Below are positions 44,525 through 57,693 of a stretch of 64,000 bases of DNA, in pieces. The first letter of the stretch is position 1, and each line of letters starts with the position of its first letter. Origin of the DNA: Batillaria attramentaria (lineage: Eukaryota > Mollusca > Gastropoda > Batillariidae); assembly GCA_018292915.2 (NCBI GenBank), contig JACVVK020000381.1:216001-280000 (forward strand), written 5' to 3'. Below the pieces are notes generated by a model. That model made no database searches and was not told the DNA's origin. It was given only the letters and a program-made list of their open reading frames with translations. A program made the translations under genes and the position numbers.

Positions 44525-44770
44525 CAGTGCAACGTGCCGCTAGCACAGTTCAAGTCAACGTTATTTGTAAAGTTAAAAAAAAACACCACCGCCAACAAAA
44601 CGACAAAAACAACACCCAAACCTGATGTCTGCGCCTGCCACGTGTGTTTACTGCTGTTTGTTTACACTGCATGCAAACCTCTTGATTTTTAAGAAAAGAG
44701 TTCTGTACATACCTACAGATTTCCCCCCAACAGTATGTGAACTGGAAAAAGTGCCGCCGTATGAGTGACA

Positions 44771-44838
<68 letters not shown>

Positions 44839-45215
44839 GTGAATTTAGATGCAGGTAGACGCTAGCACAGTTTAAGTCACCGTGATTTGTAAAGTTGTCC
44901 GGAAAAAAAAAAAAAAATTACGCTGTATCTGCGTCAGCCGCGTGTGTTTACTGTTTGTTTACACTGCATGCACACGTACCCCTTGAGGTCTTTTTTTTTT
45001 TTTTACAAGAAAGCGGGAACAAATGGTTGTTTTTCAACAGGAATACCAAAAGAAGTATTTCCCCGTTTATATTTGTCTGTTATTTGAACAATGCGGCGCA
45101 GAACACAATTGCAAGCCCGGCTTTTGTGATCGCTTTCCACTTTCCGCCATGCTATCATTATAGGGGCCAGATCTAGGATGCGCGCTAATGCGGGCAGACA
45201 ACTCTTCGCGTTGTC
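43690..45215. mobile_element. Long-TIR element with THAP starts, copy 2
   Basis: Nearly identical to 13,901-15,437 apart from microsatellite length and small indels, and flanked by the same sequence on the left. The left THAP-like frame starts at 43,756 and here reads FFRFAP. On the right it continues into the empty target site of the 666-bp element. Confidence 0.75.
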
Positions 45216-45344
45216 CCGCTATATGTCTCTCTTACGAGGGCAGGAGTGACGCGTCTTTCTGATTCCAAGGTCTTTGGACACATCTGACAATTTAGAAGTC
45301 ACATATTCTTTCCCCCTCTCCTTTCTCTCTTTCCCCCTCTCTTG

Positions 45345-48300
45345 TCCACAATATAAGCCCACATCAAACATGTATAAAACATCGGCAGCGTGCCAGTCAC
45401 CTCACACACATGCATACAGGTCAGGACAATATAAGCCCACATCAAACATGTATAAAACATCGGCAGCGTGCCAGTCACCTCACACACATGCATACAGGTC
45501 AGGACAATATAAGCCCACATCAAACATGTATAAAACATCGGCAGCGTGCCAGTCACCTCACACACATGCATACAGGTCAGGACAATATAAGCCCACATCA
45601 AACATGTATAAAACATCGGCAGCGTGCCAGTCACCTCACACACATGCATACAGGTCAGGACAATATAAGCCCACATCAAACATGTATAAAACATCGGCAG
45701 CGTGCCAGTCACCTCACACACATGCATACAGGTCAGGACAATATAAGCCCACATCAAACATGTATAAAACATCGGCAGCGTGCCAGTCACCTCACACACA
45801 TGCATACAGGTCAGGACAATATAAGCCCACATCAAACATGTATAAAACATCGGCAGCGTGCCAGTCACCTCACACACATGCATACAGGTCAGGACAATAT
45901 AAGCCCACATCAAACATGTATAAAACATCGGCAGCGTGCCAGTCACCTCACACACATGCATACAGGTCAGGACAATATAAGCCCACATCAAACATGTATA
46001 AAACATCGGCAGCGTGCCAGTCACCTCACACACATGCATACAGGTCAGGACAATATAAGCCCACATCAAACATGTATAAAACATCGGCAGCGTGCCAGTC
46101 ACCTCACACACATGCATACAGGTCAGGACAATATAAGCCCACATCAAACATGTATAAAACATCGGCAGCGTGCCAGTCACCTCACACACATGCATACAGG
46201 TCAGGACAATATAAGCCCACATCAAACATGTATAAAACATCGGCAGCGTGCCAGTCACCTCACACACATGCATACAGGTCAGGACAATATAAGCCCACAT
46301 CAAACATGTATAAAACATCGGCAGCGTGCCAGTCACCTCACACACATGCATACAGGTCAGGACAATATAAGCCCACATCAAACATGTATAAAACATCGGC
46401 AGCGTGCCAGTCACCTCACACACATGCATACAGGTCAGGACAATATAAGCCCACATCAAACATGTATAAAACATCGGCAGCGTGCCAGTCACCTCACACA
46501 CATGCATACAGGTCAGGACAATATAAGCCCACATCAAACATGTATAAAACATCGGCAGCGTGCCAGTCACCTCACACACATGCATACAGGTCAGGACAAT
46601 ATAAGCCCACATCAAACATGTATAAAACATCGGCAGCGTGCCAGTCACCTCACACACATGCATACAGGTCAGGACAATATAAGCCCACATCAAACATGTA
46701 TAAAACATCGGCAGCGTGCCAGTCACCTCACACACATGCATACAGGTCAGGACAATATAAGCCCACATCAAACATGTATAAAACATCGGCAGCGTGCCAG
46801 TCACCTCACACACATGCATACAGGTCAGGACAATATAAGCCCACATCAAACATGTATAAAACATCGGCAGCGTGCCAGTCACCTCACACACATGCATACA
46901 GGTCAGGACAATATAAGCCCACATCAAACATGTATAAAACATCGGCAGCGTGCCAGTCACCTCACACACATGCATACAGGTCAGGACAATATAAGCCCAC
47001 ATCAAACATGTATAAAACATCGGCAGCGTGCCAGTCACCTCACACACATGCATACAGGTCAGGACAATATAAGCCCACATCAAACATGTATAAAACATCG
47101 GCAGCGTGCCAGTCACCTCACACACATGCATACAGGTCAGGACAATATAAGCCCACATCAAACATGTATAAAACATCGGCAGCGTGCCAGTCACCTCACA
47201 CACATGCATACAGGTCAGGACAATATAAGCCCACATCAAACATGTATAAAACATCGGCAGCGTGCCAGTCACCTCACACACATGCATACAGGTCAGGACA
47301 ATATAAGCCCACATCAAACATGTATAAAACATCGGCAGCGTGCCAGTCACCTCACACACATGCATACAGGTCAGGACAATATAAGCCCACATCAAACATG
47401 TATAAAACATCGGCAGCGTGCCAGTCACCTCACACACATGCATACAGGTCAGGACAATATAAGCCCACATCAAACATGTATAAAACATCGGCAGCGTGCC
47501 AGTCACCTCACACACATGCATACAGGTCAGGACAATATAAGCCCACATCAAACATGTATAAAACATCGGCAGCGTGCCAGTCACCTCACACACATGCATA
47601 CAGGTCAGGACAATATAAGCCCACATCAAACATGTATAAAACATCGGCAGCGTGCCAGTCACCTCACACACATGCATACAGGTCAGGACAATATAAGCCC
47701 ACATCAAACATGTATAAAACATCGGCAGCGTGCCAGTCACCTCACACACATGCATACAGGTCAGGACAATATAAGCCCACATCAAACATGTATAAAACAT
47801 CGGCAGCGTGCCAGTCACCTCACACACATGCATACAGGTCAGGACAATATAAGCCCACATCAAACATGTATAAAACATCGGCAGCGTGCCAGTCACCTCA
47901 CACACATGCATACAGGTCAGGACAATATAAGCCCACATCAAACATGTATAAAACATCGGCAGCGTGCCAGTCACCTCACACACATGCATACAGGTCAGGA
48001 CAATATAAGCCCACATCAAACATGTATAAAACATCGGCAGCGTGCCAGTCACCTCACACACATGCATACAGGTCAGGACAATATAAGCCCACATCAAACA
48101 TGTATAAAACATCGGCAGCGTGCCAGTCACCTCACACACATGCATACAGGTCAGGACAATATAAGCCCACATCAAACATGTATAAAACATCGGCAGCGTG
48201 CCAGTCACCTCACACACATGCATACAGGTCAGGACAATATAAAGCCCACATCAAACATGTATAAAACATCGGCAGCGTGCCAGTCACCTCACACACATGC

Positions 48301-50878
48301 ATACAGGTCAGGACAATATAAGCCCACATCAAACATGTATAAAACATCGGCAGCGTGCCAGTCACCTCACACACATGCATACAGGTCAGGACAATATAAG
48401 CCCACATCAAACATGTATAAAACATCGGCAGCGTGCCAGTCACCTCACACACATGCATACAGGTCAGGACAATATAAGCCCACATCAAACATGTATAAAA
48501 CATCGGCAGCGTGCCAGTCACCTCACACACATGCATACAGGTCAGGACAATATAAGCCCACATCAAACATGTATAAAACATCGGCAGCGTGCCAGTCACC
48601 TCACACACATGCATACAGGTCAGGACAATATAAGCCCACATCAAACATGTATAAAACATCGGCAGCGTGCCAGTCACCTCACACACATGCATACAGGTCA
48701 GGACAATATAAGCCCACATCAAACATGTATAAAACATCGGCAGCGTGCCAGTCACCTCACACACATGCATACAGGTCAGGACAATATAAGCCCACATCAA
48801 ACATGTATAAAACATCGGCAGCGTGCCAGTCACCTCACACACATGCATACAGGTCAGGACAATATAAGCCCACATCAAACATGTATAAAACATCGGCAGC
48901 GTGCCAGTCACCTCACACACATGCATACAGGTCAGGACAATATAAGCCCACATCAAACATGTATAAAACATCGGCAGCGTGCCAGTCACCTCACACACAT
49001 GCATACAGGTCAGGACAATATAAGCCCACATCAAACATGTATAAAACATCGGCAGCGTGCCAGTCACCTCACACACATGCATACAGGTCAGGACAATATA
49101 AGCCCACATCAAACATGTATAAAACATCGGCAGCGTGCCAGTCACCTCACACACATGCATACAGGTCAGGACAATATAAGCCCACATCAAACATGTATAA
49201 AACATCGGCAGCGTGCCAGTCACCTCACACACATGCATACAGGTCAGGACAATATAAGCCCACATCAAACATGTATAAAACATCGGCAGCGTGCCAGTCA
49301 CCTCACACACATGCATACAGGTCAGGACAATATAAGCCCACATCAAACATGTATAAAACATCGGCAGCGTGCCAGTCACCTCACACACATGCATACAGGT
49401 CAGGACAATATAAGCCCACATCAAACATGTATAAAACATCGGCAGCGTGCCAGTCACCTCACACACATGCATACAGGTCAGGACAATATAAGCCCACATC
49501 AAACATGTATAAAACATCGGCAGCGTGCCAGTCACCTCACACACATGCATACAGGTCAGGACAATATAAGCCCACATCAAACATGTATAAAACATCGGCA
49601 GCGTGCCAGTCACCTCACACACATGCATACAGGTCAGGACAATATAAGCCCACATCAAACATGTATAAAACATCGGCAGCGTGCCAGTCACCTCACACAC
49701 ATGCATACAGGTCAGGACAATATAAGCCCACATCAAACATGTATAAAACATCGGCAGCGTGCCAGTCACCTCACACACATGCATACAGGTCAGGACAATA
49801 TAAGCCCACATCAAACATGTATAAAACATCGGCAGCGTGCCAGTCACCTCACACACATGCATACAGGTCAGGACAATATAAGCCCACATCAAACATGTAT
49901 AAAACATCGGCAGCGTGCCAGTCACCTCACACACATGCATACAGGTCAGGACAATATAAGCCCACATCAAACATGTATAAAACATCGGCAGCGTGCCAGT
50001 CACCTCACACACATGCATACAGGTCAGGACAATATAAGCCCACATCAAACATGTATAAAACATCGGCAGCGTGCCAGTCACCTCACACACATGCATACAG
50101 GTCAGGACAATATAAGCCCACATCAAACATGTATAAAACATCGGCAGCGTGCCAGTCACCTCACACACATGCATACAGGTCAGGACAATATAAGCCCACA
50201 TCAAACATGTATAAAACATCGGCAGCGTGCCAGTCACCTCACACACATGCATACAGGTCAGGACAATATAAGCCCACATCAAACATGTATAAAACATCGG
50301 CAGCGTGCCAGTCACCTCACACACATGCATACAGGTCAAGACAATATAAGCCCACATCAAACATGTATAAAACATCGGCAGCGTGCCAGTCACCTCACAC
50401 ACATGCATACAGGTCAGGACAATATAAACCCACATCAAACATGTATAAAACATCGGCAGCGTGCCAGTCACCTCACACACATGCATACAGGTCAGGACAA
50501 TATAGGCCCACATCAAACATGTATAAAACATCGGCAGCGTGCCAGTCACCTCACACACATGCATACAGGTCAGGACAATATAGGCCCACATCAAACATGT
50601 AGAAACATCGGCAGCGTGCCAGTCACCTCACACACATGCATACAGGTCAGGACAATATAAGCCCACATCAAACATGTATAAAACATCGGCAGCGTGCCAG
50701 TCACCTCACACACATGCATACAAGGTCAGGACAATATAAGCCCACATCAAACATGTATAAAACATCGGCAGCGTGCCAGTCACCTCACACACATGCATAC
50801 AGGTCAAGACAATATAAGCCCACATCAAACATGTATAAAACATCGGCAGCGTGCCAGTCACCTCACACACATGCATAT
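45345..50878. repeat. 78-bp satellite array, about 70 units
   Basis: Head-to-tail 78-bp units, essentially identical for the first 60 or more. Each contains ATGTATAAAACATCGGCAGC and TCACCTCACACACATGCATA. A 1-bp insertion near 48,241 shifts the frame once. Variants (AGGCCC, AAACCC, TCAAGAC, a 1-bp loss near 50,601) occur only in the last few units. Since 78 is a multiple of three, both strands carry very long open frames; these are not genes. Confidence 0.97.
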
Positions 50879-51035
50879 ATGGGCGGTCGGTGGTCTAGTG
50901 GTTAAGAGACTTGTCACCAATGCGAGAGGTCAGGGGTTCGAGTCCCACTCGGGCAAAGAATTTTTCCTTCTCGTATGTGGCACCGTTCATTCGGGCCGAT
51001 CGTCGGGGGTTTTCTCCGGGTACTCTCCGGCTTTA
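50879..51035 (+). mobile_element. Family 1 SINE, 3' truncated, inside the satellite
   Basis: Inserted within GCAT|ACAGG of a satellite unit. The head (TGGTCTAGTGGTTAAG, GGTTCGAGTCCC) and part of the body are present, ending at TACTCTCCGGCTTT. Satellite resumes at once. Confidence 0.85.
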
Positions 51036-51275
51036 CAGGTCAGGACAATATAAACCCACATCAAACATGTATAAAACATCGGCAGCGTGCCAGTCACCTC
51101 ACACACATGCATACAGGTCAGGACAATATAGGCCCACATCAAACATGTATAAAACATCGGCAGCGTGCCAGTCACCTCACACACATGCATACAGGTCAGG
51201 ACAATATAGGCCCACATCAAACATGTATAAAACATCGGCAGCGTGCCAGTCAACTCACTCACATGCATACAGGGT
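51036..51275. repeat. Last three satellite units beyond the SINE
   Basis: Three 78-bp units with AAACCC and AGGCCC variants; the last is the most diverged (CAACTCACTCACATG). Confidence 0.95.
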
Positions 51276-51799
51276 CACAATGTCAATACATTACGCGTCA
51301 CATTGTCCAACATGTCCACAACAAACGTTTCTCTCTCTGGCTCTCTGTTCCACAACAAACGTTTCTCTCTCTCTGGCTCTCTGTTCCAAAACACACTGTC
51401 ACTCTTTAGTTTCTCTTTTAAGTCAACCGTGGAACAAAAGACTTCTCTCAGACCAGCAACTTTCGCTTTCTCTCTCTGGCGCACTCCCCACTCGGCACCA
51501 GTCTCTTCACGGGGCCTCTCTCTCTAACACTCCCCACTCGGCACCAGTCTCTTCACGGGGCCTCTCCCCTCTAACTCTCCCCCACAGAGCTACTTTCACG
51601 CACTGGTAGCGTATCACTCGGTAACCTACTGTACAGCTTTACAAACACTACTCATAAACTGCCCTCTGTCTCATTCTTGGTAAACAATTATCCCATCGAA
51701 CAAATTGTCGAAATAGTGAAACGAGAATTCTCCGCTTACCAGATACGCTGCCTTCTGAATCACTTTAACCAAAGATCTTAGAAATATCTGATTCCAAGG
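51276..51799. repeat. Non-coding with two local duplications
   Basis: About 36 bp around ACAACAAACGTTTCTCTCTC is repeated twice at 51,320-51,390, and about 40 bp around CACTCGGCACCAGTCTCTTC twice at 51,480-51,570. No gene. Confidence 0.7.
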
Positions 51800-52870
51800 T
51801 CTTCGCTAATTGCTTGAACTCTCAGCACGACCGCTACATCAGCAAAAGCGGAATATGAACAAGATGGCCACCAGCCCAATATGTTGTTTCCATTTCGTGA
51901 CCTGCTATCGTCACAGTCGTATTCGTTGTGTCATGCATGCAGCCCGCGCGCACACGGACGCAAGCTCTCTGACATCAAAGAAAGTACTTAAAACCCTTTC
52001 CGTGCCTCTTTGCGCTTTGTGCCTCGTCACTTACGTTTTGACGTATGCGAGGTCCTACATGGGTGAATGAATTCTTGTAACAAAGTCGTTCCCCACACTC
52101 TCTGGGGCACAGAGTCTTTCAGTGGAAAGTACCTCTGTGCACAGTGGGGAAATGGCGCTCACTGCGCTACCGTGACGGGCCTAAATTGTCTCGGTGCTCT
52201 CAAACACAAGGTCGCGCACTATGTCATCCTTGACCAGCTTTGAACCCAGAGGGATCCTCAATGGCGCAAGTGACGGTAGGCTGTCTTAAGAGTGAAAGTA
52301 GGCGTGTTTCTGAATCAGAGACATACATAACATGTCTCTGTCTGAATGGACAGATCTATTATTACATTCAGTCCTAGAGCACGGGTGTGTATGCTTTTGT
52401 AATCGTCTCTTATTCCACCACAAGGCAGGTACGTGATCGTCTGCACCGTGCAATAATACTTGCCTGTAGAGTGCAACACCTTTGCCTGTTAGAGTGCAAC
52501 CCCCTTGCCGTTTACGCACATCCTGTTGGATCAGTGTACCACGTGGCAGTGCCATCAAAGCGCAACAATAATTGTCCGCTGGCAAAGACTTTGCCCAAAC
52601 GAAAAGTGGTCGGATATTCAAGACTTCGTTTCAAATCGAATCATATGACACACAAGTCTTCGATTTTCTAAAAAAATTTCGCCATTTTTGAAAATGGCGC
52701 TGGGTGTAAGCAGTCACATTTTCACGCCCCACCGAAAAGGGACTGCACTCTGGAGTCTACGTTCCCCATTGACAGAGTTACTTCCCGCAGGCCTGACTGC
52801 CAGACGATTGCTTACTGGTATCAGAGAAGAGAAACACCCACTCTCTCTCCCTCTCTCTTAGACGCGCGCT
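51800..52870. repeat. Inverted copy of 16,260-16,680, split by the 666-bp element
   Basis: 51,800-52,094 and 52,760-52,870 together match the reverse complement of 16,260-16,680. The element at 52,095-52,759 lies between them. Confidence 0.8.
52095..52759. mobile_element. 666-bp-family element with 8-bp target duplication, copy 2
   Basis: CGTTCCCC at 52,087-52,094 and 52,760-52,767. The empty counterpart, inverted, lies at about 16,359-16,366 (GGGGAACG). Nearly identical to 15,455-16,120. Confidence 0.85.
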
Positions 52871-52890
52871 TGACTGTATGTATACGTGCG

Positions 52891-52932
<42 letters not shown>

Positions 52933-52934
<2 letters not shown>

Positions 52935-53045
52935 GACGGGGCAGCGATGAAAAAGCCAGCACAAATATTTGGCCCCAGCCGGGATTCGAACTCAGAACCG
53001 AGTATTGGAAGTCCAACGCTCTACCATTCGGCCACCCCGGCTCCC
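52933..53045 (-). mobile_element. Family 2 SINE, 3' part replaced by (CA)n
   Basis: Head and first body half are present in minus orientation; the rest is lost where (CA)n at 52,900-52,932 begins. The paralogous site at 13,836 lacks the SINE. Confidence 0.8.
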
Positions 53046-53049
53046 CGTG

Positions 53050-53575
53050 AGTCAATGGCAAAAACGAAACCCAGTACAGAAATTCCCGCTTTAAACGTGT
53101 TGTAGAGTTCGCGAAAAGCCACTGCATTTCGATGGAAATTTCTAGACCATCCCAGAACACGCTGGTGCAGTAACGCCAGTCGATTACGTCACCTTGCCAG
53201 TAAGTTGAGGAATGTTCTAGATCTGACCTGTTTAGTATGTAAGAAGCCCTGCAAAGCGTTCTGGGTTCTTCTTTCATGAATTTGTTCTCCGCGCATCTTC
53301 TGTTAATAAAGTATTGGAGTTGTATTCTGTTGTATCCCGTGACTTCTCTGCGAGTGCACGAAGAGAGCGAAATAGCAGAAGTAAAATACAGCACCACGTT
53401 TCCAAATAGAGGAATTCGGAAAAAAAGTGGCGAGACATCCACAAGAAAAACCAGCATCACGTCAATCAAACATGACGCACTTACTTTGCATCAGTGCGCG
53501 TGCGTCTCTTCTTCATGTTTGTGAGGCGTGTGGCTTGTAGAGGAAATGTGCTGTGAGTACAAATTTTTGAGTCAA
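53050..53575. repeat. Inverted copy of 13,262-13,836
   Basis: Matches the reverse complement over its length. Frames on both strands are not recognisable proteins. Confidence 0.75.
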
Positions 53576-54119
53576 CTGACGATAACAGCTGCAGTGAATT
53601 TTTCTAATTTTTTTGTATATTTTTTATGGCACCCCAGACACATTATCTCTATATAGTAGGAGCGATTTTGAGATCTAAAATGGGTTCTCCAGCACTTTCT
53701 TGAGGTACGGTTTACGTCAATAGTATAAGAGCAACTACCTCCAAAATTCACTCTGTTTAGAGTCCGTATTCTAGGCTAGTCTAATTAGGCTTTTTATATA
53801 GTGGAAGGTAGAACAAATTTGATCCTAACTTTTTATTACAGAAATCAGTAGAGCACAGGCCTCTAATGCTGTGGTGGTCTCCGTGAATTTTTTCTCCGTC
53901 CGCGTCACTGTTAACAAGGAGGAACGGCCCCGTCCTACAAAGTTGTTTCTCCAAACTTCATTTTATTTTGTCTGTCTTGTTGTTATTGTTGCCGGTTCTC
54001 CCCTCTCCAAGTTCTACCAATGACACTAGATCCTCTACGACCTCGACCGATTAGCCACGTGACTGGGGGTGGGGCCGGGTGGGGGAAGAAGGGGGGGAGA
54101 GAGAGAGAGGCAGAGAGAG

Positions 54120-54299
54120 AGGGTGGGTGGGTGGGTGTTTAGGAGTTTAACGTCCTTTTGCCCCCACATAAGGGTGATATCAAAGACGGGGCAACGAGAA
54201 AAAGGCCAGCACAAATATTTGGCCTCAGCGGCCGGGATTCGAACTCTCGGCCCAAGCATTGAAAGTCCAACGCTCTACCATTCGGCCACCCTGGCTCCC
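54120..54299 (-). mobile_element. Family 2 SINE in a GA-rich context
   Basis: Complete in minus orientation, with (GA)n on both sides at 54,095-54,120 and 54,300-54,330, so the target duplication cannot be read. Confidence 0.8.
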
Positions 54300-54479
54300 C
54301 AGAGAGCGAGAGAGAGAGAGAGAGAGAGACGTCAGTTCCGTGAACTAAACATTTGACGTCAGCCTCAGGCAGGTCGTCATACAGAGAGAGAGAGAGAGAG
54401 AGAGAGATGACGTCAATTCCGCGAAGTAAACTTTTGACGTCAGCCTCTAGCACTGTCGGAGATGGTCTGAGGATGCTTG

Positions 54480-55262
54480 TTCATGTCTTGTGATTTCCCT
54501 GTTGGCTTTGTGACTTCTCCGACTGAATTATTTTTCACATGAAATCTGGAAGATCTAGAGGGCTGATGAAATGTCGGAAACAGTGACGATACTTGCAGAT
54601 TTTGTCTGTGAACCAAACATTTGACGTCAGCCTCACGCTGCTCGTCTGACAGATGATACTTCTACATATCTTGTGATTTCCTTGTTGCTTTTGTGACTTC
54701 CGTGACTGAATCAATTTTTACATAAAATCTGAAAGATCTAGACAGCTGATGAAACGTGGACTTAAGTGCCTTGGATTGTACTTACGAAATTGCAAAATTG
54801 GAACTTTTTTGACCGGCGCTTCTCGCAGAAACGTGAAAAATTTGTTTATCTAAAAGCTCTGCTATTCTTAATACTAAAGCTATAATAGTGCAGTAGTTCA
54901 TGTCATATGTGCAGTTGGCACAAGTGACAAAAATACCGGAATGATGAGTAATTTGAAGCAGTCGTTTCATAGATATTTGGCCTTATATGCAAACCACCCC
55001 TACCTCGGAAATATTTTTCTTACACAAAACCTGTCAGAGCTACAGAGCTGTGCTACGAAAACAGGCAGTATAATTGGATGATCTTCCCAATTTCAGAAAA
55101 TGAAGCCATTTGAACATTTTTTTCGAAAAAATTCGTGACATGACCGGTTTTTTCAAATCGGCGATAACTGTTCTCAAAATGCGGCAGGCTAAAAATCGTG
55201 AAAAATAGCTCTGGAGAATATGACTGCCCATTTTATCTCAAAGTAAAAAGCCGTCCGGCGAG
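54480..55262. repeat. Inverted counterpart of 1-640
   Basis: Blocks match the reverse complement of the start of the window. A small minus-strand frame at 54,782-54,970 is shared. Confidence 0.7.
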
Positions 55263-55294
55263 GTGGTTTAGCAGATAGCCATCATTACATCCGT

Positions 55295-55332
<38 letters not shown>

Positions 55333-56323
55333 ACTCCCGCCAAAAAGAACGCAGCAGCAAAGTGTGCACGTAAGTTGTCTATGACGCAGATTTCGTTACG
55401 TCACTGTGTGCGTGAAAGTAAGTATTGTGTGGAGAAACGTCACAGTCTTGTTTTGTATCATAGTTCAGGAAAAGAACTTAAAAAAATATGCCTAGGGTGG
55501 AAGTAATTAGATCAAAAGCCAAACCCACTTTTTCCAGTAGGGTACATATCTAGGCACCCAGGAATAAAACCATACCAAAGTATGACTTGCATAACATGCG
55601 TAATTGACTGTTTAATGATGACAGGGTTTCGCGACTTCCGCTGAATTCTATAAATGGCCAATAACTGTCTTTCCTTAATATTTGTGAAAGTTTTTATCAA
55701 ATTATCATGAAACTTGACAAAAATATAGTTTTGGGTGAGACCTTGCCGCAAAAGATTTTAAAGAAATGTTTGAGCCAATAAATGTACCGGTATTAAAGGT
55801 CAAGGTCACGCCTGGCAGCTATCTTGAAATTTCTGTCGAATCGGAAGTTAACGTATTTGGCTGACACTGGAAGCAATTCCTTTCAAAACAAAATCTTCTT
55901 TTATCACATAGAATACATACCCAGGCATCCTAGTTTAAAACCATTTCAAAATCAGACTTGCTGAACATGCTTGAATTTAATTATAAAGATGTGTGGTTTT
56001 AAGGAATTCGATAAGATTGATTCATCGCAAAACAAAGTTTGCTCCCATGATATCTTTGAACACGATGGATATATTGGTAATGAATTTTACATTAACATAG
56101 TAATATGATTTAAATGAGGCTTGGCAACATGAACATACTGATGAAAATGTAATTTATCAATAAAGGTGTCAAGGTCAAGTTCATGCTTAGCAGCCATACC
56201 GGAAATTGGGTCATGAGGCTTTCTAAAGCTTTCAGCTGTCCAGGAAGAAGCACACTTCTCTCAACAGTAGATTAAAAATATACACATCCAAATTGTACAT
56301 GTATAAGGAGCACAGCCAGGAGC
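55263..56323. repeat. Non-coding with two diverged units of about 370 bp
   Basis: 55,500-55,870 and 55,880-56,230 share CATACC/CATACCCAGGCA, AAACCATxxCAAA and GGTCAAGGTCA-like blocks. (CA)n at 55,296-55,328. No gene. Confidence 0.6.
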
Positions 56324-57622
56324 TTAGCAGTCACTTTCATTGTCTGATGCATTTTCAAAGCTCTCTTTCTCCAAGTTCACGATGGAGTTCATGCAGCACT
56401 CTCCCCTGCACTCTCCACACGCAGCAGAGCAGACGCGGCCGTGCCTCCTACAAGAGCATCTGTCTGTACTGCAATCTGTCTTGCAATTGCACTTTATAAT
56501 GCACAACAGGTCGTCAGGAGCGACAGCTTTTGTGGTGTATGGTGGGAACAAGGTATTGTCCATGAGCTCCCAACCCCAAGCTGTTAGGGAGAGGGTTTCT
56601 CGAAGATGCTTCCACTCCTGTACCTGCAGGTATATACGTGTGGAATGGAACTTGGCCGCTGCATTGGTTGGCGGAAGTTTCTGTGGCTGCACTGCCATGG
56701 TGCCTGAATGGCTGGATAGTTTTTGCATGTATTTCACATGGCGGAGACTGTCAAGAGTGTCCTTGCCCTCTCCCCCAAGCAGCTGCACCAGGACCTTCTC
56801 TCCTGCTTTCTTGACAGCCTTCGCTGTGGACTGTGAAGACCGCTGCTTGTTGTCAAAAGTCAGATGATTCTCTCAACTTCTTCAGAGGTAGCACTTTCCC
56901 AACAGAGAACACAATGCTTGTTGTGTCGCATTCTCCAATAGCATATGCAAACAGCAAGTTTGTACAAACATCCTCACCCAAAGCAGCCTGTGTAGCTTTG
57001 ATGTCCCAGATCTTGACGGCTGATTTTGACTATGACATCATGAAGGTATCTCTGTGTTGTGGAGTTACATGGTGCAACAGAAGAACCAAAAGGTCAGTAT
57101 CTTCTCCAGTCAGAACAACCTGTGACTCTCTTGCCCTTTTCAGGGATGTCTGGACTATGAGGCAGTCTGCATCACTAGAGGCATGTGCTGTGTGAAATCC
57201 GTTCTCCGTGAGTGCTTTGCTCAGCTTGTCGATGAATCTCTGCTTCTTGTTCGGGTTGAACAGGAATGTGTCTTTGGATTCAAACAGAAGCGTGTTATCG
57301 TCCAACAGGATGTCATGTCCCACCTTTCAGCCATTCAGTCGGCGAACGTGTGCAGGATCTTCAGTAGAAGGTTTGCATGTGTAACCATCAAAATCAACAG
57401 TTGCTCTGCTGTACTTCCGAATGATATACAGTACTCCTCGCTTAAGGTGACCCCCCAAGGGGCCAAAAAAAATTTTGATCTTATCCGAGGGGCACGCTAA
57501 ACAGTCCTCTGATAAGATCAACTACCAGTTAAAAACTTGATCTTATCCGAGGAGCTCAATATTTGGCGATTATGTCATTTTTCACATTTTAGACCGAAAG
57601 ACTTTCCGCCAAAATATGTAAT

Positions 57623-57693
<71 letters not shown>

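Noticed and set aside
45410..50602. Open frame of 1,730 codons on the plus strand and others of 790-990 codons on both strands
   Set aside because: They are all frames of a 78-bp satellite; the period is a multiple of three, so a unit without stops gives endless frames in every register. The frame shifts register at a 1-bp insertion without consequence. No signal of coding selection.
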